From NCBI GenBank assembly GCA_033961575.1, contig CM066729.1, positions 34,258,501 to 34,322,500 of the forward strand: a DNA stretch of 64,000 bases. The letters are read 5' to 3'. Below, piece by piece: positions 56,911-64,000 of the stretch. This DNA comes from Aselliscus stoliczkanus (Eukaryota; Chordata; Mammalia; Chiroptera; Hipposideridae). The position numbers and the translations under genes are program-made. How positions within the stretch are numbered: position 1 is the first letter of the stretch; every line of letters starts with the position of its first letter. Below the pieces are notes generated by a model. It did no database searches. It saw nothing but the letters and a program-made list of their open reading frames with translations, and had not been told where the DNA came from.

Positions 56911-59150
56911 ATTAATATTCAATTCTGTATAAAACAGAGTTATGAAGGATATGAATGGAATATGGAAGATAAGTTCCCCATACTGTAAATGCTTACAGTC
57001 AACCAAAAAATAAAGGCAAATAGTTATGTAGTATAGGGTTCCAAGGCTGTGTATGAATCACTGCCAAGACAAATGGTAAAAATAATAAATCCTATAAAAA
57101 TCCTGAGGGAGTTTGCTTATTTGAGGAAATGAAATGATATAAGGTACAGGAATTTGCTCTAGTAAAAGTTCTTATAATAATGGAACATAGTAAAATTCTT
57201 GATTACTATAACACCAAATCTATGTATGAAAATAACTGGCCAAATCATTATATTTCATCAAAAGCTGGGATCTCAAATTTTAACTTCATTTAGACATATT
57301 TTGGTGTGTGCTTAACACCTTTATATAATTAATTATATAGAATTAGTTTGCATAATTATATTTATTAGATTGTAGAATTACTAAAACAATTAGGAAATTA
57401 TTATTCTTCTGGATAATTCATCTCTGATTTGAACATGTTCCAGGTACCAACCATCTCTACTGTTTAACCAACTGGCATGTGCCTGGAGTGAGAATGACTG
57501 AGAATGATGACTTGGACTCAATTCTAGGTGGCTTTTACTTTGATTTTCCTCCAAAGAAGCAAATAAACAAAGCAACTGATGCAATGAAATAAGGAAGTAG
57601 GTATGTGGATGCAAATATACACTCTGCCTCTTATACATCACTGAGGTACTTCCAAGTTTGGTGACCTTGGTAATCCATTGGGAATGACATACAGCTGAGT
57701 CAGAGTATGGATCTGTGGACTCATGGCCTTTTATGTCCCCAGTAGTCACGTCAGTATGCAGAAACAACTTACGCTGTCTTAAAAGGTAATAATTCCACTG
57801 TTTAGAAACCTGCATTACCACGCCATCTCTGCAGGGCCCAGGAGGTTCACTTTTATGCACACTGAGGCATAGTTGGGTCTGTCATACCAATAGCAATCCA
57901 ATATCCCATTTCTGCCTTTACCAGTACATGGAAAAATTGCTCCTCAAAGCAAAGGGAAAATACAGGTAAAAGAAATAAGAAAATGAGAAAAAAAATACAT
58001 TTTTAATAAAATGATTCCAAATTATTTTGATAAAAAATAAACTTTAGATTATTATCTCACCACAGAAGACTGCAAGATTTTTATGATTTTGAAATTTTAT
58101 TAATAGTGTCTACAATATAATCAGTAAATTAGTATACAAATAAATGTATCACAAATGCAATAATGACATATTCACATCATGATGTGATATATGAACTCCA
58201 TCTAATATGGTAGCATGTTTTACATCCTCTCCTTCTTCTCAGAATCGACTGTGGAACATTATAAAATAGATTCCCTTTAGTTCATGACTTGTTCTGTTGC
58301 AAATTCATGTAAACTACAGGATCAGTTTGGCACCTGCTGTGATCATGAGTCTACTGCTGTTTCTCTAATCAGAAAACATTTCTATTAGATAAACCATCTG
58401 GCTTGAAAAGCATCCCTTTTGCATTCGAAATGGTTGTGTTAGAATTCAGCCAAAGTATATTTTAAAAGGAAAGATGTGTCAGCAAGACCAGTCTGTTTAC
58501 TAATGGAATAGTCTTCTATTAAAATACCATTTATTGAATGAAAGCCATCTAATGAAAATATTACATAACATGAATATGTTCTAGTTACATGTGAAAATGT
58601 GGGTGGTGGCAACCTTTAGTGAAGGCCATCCCCACTGAAATCTGTTGAAATTCAGTCAGTCATAGTTATCATCTAATCAGAGCCAACTAAATTGCCAATT
58701 ATCTGATTGCAATTATTTTCATTGAAGTGTGACACATCATGAATGTTCTTCGTGACCATCAGTGTTACCTGTGGATACTAGGGTACTATTTGGTTGTTGT
58801 CTGAATTATGTTTATTCTTGTGGATGTGAGTCATTTTTATTTATGCTCATATTATTCAGGCTATATATATTTTATATCATTTAGTTAAAAAAACTAATAA
58901 AAATATAATTTTGCTTTAGAAATATTTCATAGGAACTCAAAGAAGCATCTAGACTTAATATTTTAAGTGAATTTTGGGCGCTACTAACAGGAAAAATAAA
59001 ATATTGAAGCATGGGTATCTTCAAAATATTTAAAACTTAAGGGTCACAAGGAAAAATGTGAAAGCCTCAAGAAGTACTACTCTGTGATCTTTTCCCTTCA
59101 ATTATGTGTTTATCAAAATTTTATTGTCTGCACACTCAATAAGATGTTCT
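56911..59150. other. Unassigned AT-rich DNA
   Basis: Apart from the open frame at 57390-57860, nothing is recognised here. Confidence 0.45.
57390..57860 (-). other. 156-codon open frame in unassigned DNA; coding status doubtful
   Basis: This is the longest ATG-initiated frame in the window that I cannot tie to a known repeat. The predicted product has no signal peptide, obvious membrane segment or motif that I recognise. Flanking sequence has no promoter, polyadenylation or splice pattern I would rely on. It could be chance, an exon of an unknown transcript, or a decayed retroelement frame. Confidence 0.15.
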
Positions 59151-59154
59151 TAGT

Positions 59155-59665
59155 TATATCTCAAAAATTAGAGACGCAGTCCCTGCCTTCGAGGAATTTG
59201 CATCTAGTTGAATAAGCAAGACTAATAGATAAAATAACCACCTAGTCATGACATAGTGCCTGTGGATTGAGATTTAACTGAAAATACCAGAAAGATCATA
59301 AAAGGGAAAATTAGAATGGCAGATGTAGAATTTAGAATTGTTATGATGGTCCAGTTGGTGTTAGAAGGATAGAAGGCAAAAAGGCAAAACCCTTGGAGGG
59401 AACACAAGTGGAAGAGCAGAAATGTATACAGACAAAATGACCTTTTACATGGCACATAATAGAATTTGAATTTGGGTATGTCAGGCTTAAGGTATTGATA
59501 GCTATTCAGGGTTCTTGTCATGGGAGCCAAATAGTTTAATATTTGCCCACACAAATCAATTCCCTCATTTTTTGCTTTTATTTTCTCAGTTGGACTGTAA
59601 GCTCCTTGCCCAAGGTGACATGTATTATATTCTGGAGCACATAGTAATTTATGATACCTTGAACA
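59155..59665. repeat. Two short L2-like relics in opposite orientation
   Basis: 59175-59235 ('cagtccctgccttcgaggaatttgcatctag') resembles antisense L2/MIR-type 3' sequence. 59580-59665 ('cagttggactgtaagctccttg', 'ggagcacatagtaa') resembles the sense L2 3' end. The 142-residue minus frame at 59246-59674 overlaps these and is not credible as a gene. Confidence 0.5.
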
Positions 59666-59742
59666 TTGTGGCACTCACATGATACTTTTTCAAAGAAGGA
59701 ATGTTTGAATAGGCACGTAATAAATTCTGGTCATGTGATGTG

Positions 59743-59743
<1 letters not shown>

Positions 59744-59779
<36 letters not shown>
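59744..59779. repeat. (GT)n microsatellite
   Basis: About 17 GT units. Confidence 0.97.
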
Positions 59780-59780
<1 letters not shown>

Positions 59781-60465
59781 TCAAAGACACCTGTGTCATT
59801 TTCTGCTAACAATCCAAAAACTTTTTTATTGGCAATGCATGAAGTGAGTGTAAAGTGACTTTATTGAATGAATGTAAAGATATGATTATTGCTAAAGGAA
59901 AGGAAATTATAAAGATAAAGTAGGAGGATTCCGGAGAATCCGAACTACCTCCTCAGATTGCCATTTTCATCCTGTCTTGTTACCGTCTCCTCTTTTTGCT
60001 GGCTTTAAAGTCCCTCCATTGAAATCACTCTTTTGGAAAATACAAGTATGAACTCATTGTCTCCAGCGGATTACCGAGAACACACTATATTTTTGGAACT
60101 GTTATGTATTATCTGGATCTAGAAATAGGTGTTGGAATACTTTGCCATCACACTATTAACAGGGACACTTTCATCAGATTTGGTAACAATTTTGAATGTA
60201 AGGAAGAGAGTTTTGTTCTGAAAAAAAATGATGAAGTATAGTTACATTTCGGTAGGCTATATGTCATATAAAAGTCATGTCACTTATAAATGAGCTAGTA
60301 AATTACAAAAATAATAAATAAAATAATTATAAAATAATAAGTTTATAGTAATAAATAATTATTTTCAATAATTGATGCTGATATTCAATCTCAATATAAG
60401 CATCTTCTATTTTTTATTGAAGAGTACCTTAAGAGTAGGGACTCAAAAATGTACTTAGCCAAAAA
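59780..60465. other. Unassigned AT-rich DNA
   Basis: Nothing recognised. (AAAT)-like simple sequence lies at 60305-60360. Confidence 0.5.
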
Positions 60466-60477
60466 ACCATTTTTTTT

Positions 60478-60577
60478 AAATTAAAGTTTATTGGGGTGAC
60501 AATTGTGAGCAAAGTTACATAGATTTCAGGTATACAATTCTGTAATACATCACCTATATATCACATTATGTAGGAAC
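60478..60577 (-). mobile_element. Short L1-type 3' terminal fragment, minus strand
   Basis: 'tttattggggtgacaattgtgag', 'catagatttcaggtatacaattctgtaatacatc' (split) are the antisense of the segment at 33964-34123. An imperfect TSD around 'accatttcttttt' flanks it (60466-60478 and 60578-60590). Confidence 0.7.
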
Positions 60578-60590
60578 ACCATTTCTTTTT

Positions 60591-63500
60591 GTTTGTTTGT
60601 TTTGTTTTTTTTTTTTTTATTAATTAATTAATTTATTTTTAGTTAGTTTCAGGTGTACAACACAGTGCAATAGTTATACATTTTACCCCTCAAAGTGGCA
60701 ACCCCCCACCCCCAATTCGCCACCCCACTCCTCCCCCATATCATATATATCTATTACTCTTCCGCTGACTCTCTTCCACAGTATAATCCACATCCCGTGA
60801 CTATCTATATATATTCAATTACAGTAGGTATACAACCTCCGCTTTAATTATACAGTGCAGTGATCAAACCTCTACTCCATCCATGAAATGGTCTCCCTAA
60901 CAAGACCTATGACCATCTGACATTCCACAGAATATTTACAACATTATTAATTATATTCCCCAAACTATTTTTCATATTCCAGTGTCACTATTGTAGTTGC
61001 CTATTTTTGCTGTCTAATCCCTTCCCCTTCTCCCTCATCCCTATCCCCCTCCCAATTAGCAACCCTGATTTTTCCTCTATATCTATGAGACAGTTTCTGT
61101 TTACTTTGCTGATTCATACAGTTTTTCAGATTCCACATATGAGTGAGATCATACGGTATTTGTCTTTCTCTGACTGACTTATTTCACTTAACATAATAGT
61201 CTCTAGGTCCATCCATATCATTGCAAATGGTATGATTTCATTCTTCTTTATAGCAGAGTAATACTCCAATGTATAAATATACCACAGTTTCTTAATCCAG
61301 TCATCTACTGATGGGCATTTTGGTTGTTTTCAAGTCTTAGCTATTGTAAATTGTGCTGCTATGAACATAGGGGTGCATAACTTTTTTTGAATAAGTGTCT
61401 TGGTTTTTTCAGGATAAATACCTAGGAGTGGAATTGCTGGGTCAAACGGTAGCTCTATTTGCAGTTCTTTGAGATACCTCCATACTGACTTCCATAGTGG
61501 CTGCACCAATCTGCAATCCCACCAACAGTGCAGCAGGGTCCCCTTTTCCCCACAGCCCCGCCAGCACTTGTTGTTTGTTGATTTGTTGATGATAGCCATT
61601 CTGACTGGAGTGAGGTGGTGTCTCATGGTGGTTTTTATTTGCATTTCCCTAATGACCAGTGAGGTTGAACTTTTTTTCATATGCCTGTTGGCCATCTGTA
61701 TGTCCTCTTTAGAGAAATGTCTCTTCATATCTTCTGCCCATTTTTTAATTGGGTTGTTTGTTTTTTTGGTGTTGAGTTTCATGAGTGTTTTATAAATTTT
61801 GGATATTAACCCCTTATCAGATATATTGTTGGCAAATATATTCTCCCATTCAGTAGGCTTCCTTTTTGTTTTATTAATGGTTTCCTTTGTTGTGAAAAAA
61901 CTTTTAAGTCTGATATAATCCCATATGTTCATTTTTTCTTTTATTTCCCTTGCCCGTAGGGATGTATCAGTAAAAATATTGCTCCGGGTAATGTCTGCAA
62001 ATGTACTCCCTATATTTTCTTTTAGGATTTTTATGGTTTCAGGTCTTACATTTAAGTCTTTAATCCATTTTGAATTTGTTCTTGTATAAGGCGTAAGGAG
62101 GTGGTCCAGTTTCATTTTTTTGCATGTGTCAGTCCAATTTTCCCAGCACCATTTATTGAATAGACTATCTTTACTCCAGTGTAAATTCTTGCTTCTCTTG
62201 TCATAGATTAGCTGTCCATAAGTGCCTGGATTTATTTCTGGGCTCTCTGTTCTGTTCCACTGATCGATGTGCCTGTTTTTATGCCAATACCAAACTGTCT
62301 TGATTACTGTAGCCTTGTAGTAGCCTTTTGATGTCTGGTAGGGTGATCCCCCCGACTTTGTTCTTATTTCTCAGAATTGCCGAGGCTATTCTGGATCTTT
62401 TATGATTCCATATAAATTTTAGGATTATATTTTCTATTTCTGTGAAAAATGCCCTTGGTAGTTTGATAGGAATTGCATTGAATCTATATATTGCTTTAGG
62501 CAGTATGGACATTTTAACTATATTAATTCTTCCTATCCATGAGCATGGTAGGTGTTTCCATTTATTTGTATCTTTTATGATTTCTTTCTTCAGTGTCTTA
62601 TAATTTTCTGAGTATAGATCTTTCACTTCTTTGGTTAAATTTATTCCTAGGTATTTTATAGTTCTTGATGCAATTGTAAATGGGACAGTTTTCTTAATTT
62701 CTCTTTCCATTAGTTTATTATTGGTATATGCAAATGCCACTGATTTCTGAACATTGATTTTATATCCTGCTACTTTACTGAATTCTTCTATCAGTTCCAA
62801 TAGTTTTTTGATGGAGTCTTTGGGGTTCTCTATATACAATATCATGTCATCTGCATATAATGACAATTTTACTTCTTCCTTGCCAATTTGGATGCCTTTT
62901 ATTTCTTTTTGTTGTCTGATTGCTGTGGCTAGAACTTCCAGCACTATGTTGAATAAAAGAGGAGAAAGTGGACAGCCTTGTCTTGTTCCTGATCTTAAGG
63001 AGAATGGTTTTAGCTTTTCCCCATTGAATATGATGTTAGCTGTAGGTTTATCATACATGGCTTTTATTATGTTGAGATATGATCCCTGTATTCCCACTTT
63101 GCTAAGGGTTTTTAACATAAATCGCTATTGGATTTTGTCAAATGCTTTTTCTGCATCTATTGAAATGACCATGTGATCTTTATCCTTCATTTTGTTGATG
63201 TGGTGTATCACATTAATTGATTTACGGATGTTGAACCAGCCTTGCGCACTAGGGATGAATCCCCCTTGATCATGATGTATGATCTTCTTAATATATTGCT
63301 GAATTCTGTTTGCTAATATTTTATTGAGAATTTTTGCATCTATATTCATCAGGGAGATTGGCCTGTAGTTTTCCTTTTTGGTGATGTCTTTATCTGGTTT
63401 TGGAAGCAGGGTGATAGTGGCTTCATAAAAAGAGTTTGGGAGCCTTCCCTCCTTCTGGATTTTTTGGAATAGTTTGAGAAGAATAGGTGATAGTTCTTTT

Positions 63501-64000
63501 TTGAATGTTTGATAAAATTCACTTGTGAAGCCGTCTGGTCCAGGGCTTTTGTTTTTTGGGAGCTTGTCAATTACTGATTCAATTTCCTTGGTAGTAATCA
63601 GGGTATGTAGATTTTCTGTTTCTTCTTGCATTAGCTTTGGAAGGTTGTATGCTTCTACAAAATTATCCATTTCTTCCAGATTGTCAAATTTGTTGGCATA
63701 TAGTTGCTCATAGTAATTTCTTAGAATTTTTGTATTTCTGTGATGTCTGTAGTCATTTCCCCTCTTTCATTCCTGATTTTGCTAATTTGAGTCCTCTCTC
63801 TTTTTTTTTTTTTGATGAGCCTGGCTAGAGGTTTGTCAATTTTGTTTATCTTCTCAAGAAACCAGTTCTTGGTTTCATTGATCTTTTGAATTGTTTTTCT
63901 GTTCTCGATATTGTTTATTTCTGCTCTGGTCTTTATTATCTCCTTTCTTGTACTCCCCTTGGGCCTCTTTTGCTGTTCTAAAAAACCATTTCTGATAGAG
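60591..64000 (-). mobile_element. Young LINE-1, minus strand, 5' end outside window
   Basis: From left to right: T-rich poly(A) complement, antisense 3'UTR (about 60620-61125) with its G-rich tract seen as C-runs at 60700-60740, then ORF2 antisense to the window end. At least 3.4 kb is present, so this copy is much longer than the other two young ones and may be near full length beyond the window. Confidence 0.95.
61126..64000 (-). pseudogene. L1 ORF2 (reverse transcriptase) with two stops and two frameshifts
   Basis: About 958 codons of ORF2 lie in the window; the family's ORF2 is near 1,275 residues, so most of the endonuclease is outside. The RT core is clear: a [13 protein letters not shown] motif about 62948-62986 and the catalytic YADD box at 62846-62857. 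The Cys-rich C-terminal motif is at 61513-61566 and the native stop at 61126-61128. Defects seen: a TGA replacing Trp at 61330-61332; a TAG at 63125-63127 between '..AFDKIQ' and 'RFMLK'; a frameshift at about 62310-62330 after 'LPDIK'; and a one-base loss in an A-run at 63727-63731. Between defects the frames are long (261, 279 and 181 codons). The copy is therefore inactive but recent. Some defects could be assembly errors, especially the homopolymer one. Confidence 0.92.

Noticed and set aside
59246..59674. 142-codon minus-strand frame
   Set aside because: It overlaps L2-like relics and has no recognisable domain; best treated as chance.

Overview
This window looks like mammalian, gene-free (intergenic or deep intronic) DNA, and I find no host protein-coding gene, tRNA, rRNA or CpG-rich promoter in it. 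It is AT-rich and built almost wholly from transposon fragments of different ages. The organism is most likely a bat, probably of the rhinolophoid (horseshoe or leaf-nosed bat) side. The reason is a set of tRNA-derived SINEs with a GGCCGGCC(G/C)AGTGG-type head, multi-module 'gatggctcag' units and a C-rich tail ending in CCCCAATAAAAT, which resemble SINEs I know from those genomes. This assignment is from memory and is not proven by the sequence alone.

Layout. 1-1.5 kb: 3' end of a fairly young LINE-1 (L1). 1.5-12.5 kb: unassigned DNA with MIR and MER5-like relics, a MaLR-like LTR, three short SINEs with clean target-site duplications (TSDs), and a broken patchwork of old L1 pieces that includes a diverged inverted repeat. 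12.9-19 kb: a cluster of ancient LINE-2 (L2) copies, two on the minus strand and two on the plus strand, meeting head-to-head near 16.27 kb and interrupted by a MER5-like relic, a SINE and a Tigger-like DNA transposon. 19-25 kb: an LTR, an old L1 3' end, and two large composite SINEs. 25.2-26.05 kb: an old L1 with an internal 5' inversion and a perfect 16-bp TSD. 27.8-30.4 kb: old L1s with a nested LTR. 31.5-38.9 kb: three more composite SINEs, old L1 pieces and long microsatellites. 39.6-41.5 kb: an L2 split by an LTR.

41.5-47.1 kb is the most structured part: a degraded MaLR-type LTR element, split by an inverted old L1, which is in turn split by a young L1 flanked by a perfect 16-bp TSD. 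47-60 kb: L2 and MIR relics, SINEs (one apparently inserted into another), old L1 3'UTRs and microsatellites. 60.6-64 kb: a long young L1 on the minus strand that runs off the window edge. Its ORF2 keeps the reverse-transcriptase YADD box but carries two premature stops and two frameshifts.

No new multi-gene system is visible. The points worth following are: the modular SINEs that share one 3' tail with 1-3 copies of a ~26-bp unit; the three-level nested insertion; a 73-bp duplication in a young L1 3'UTR; and an inverted duplication of an L1 fragment. Repeat family names are assigned from memory of consensus sequences and should be read as family-level calls. Boundaries without a stated TSD are approximate.
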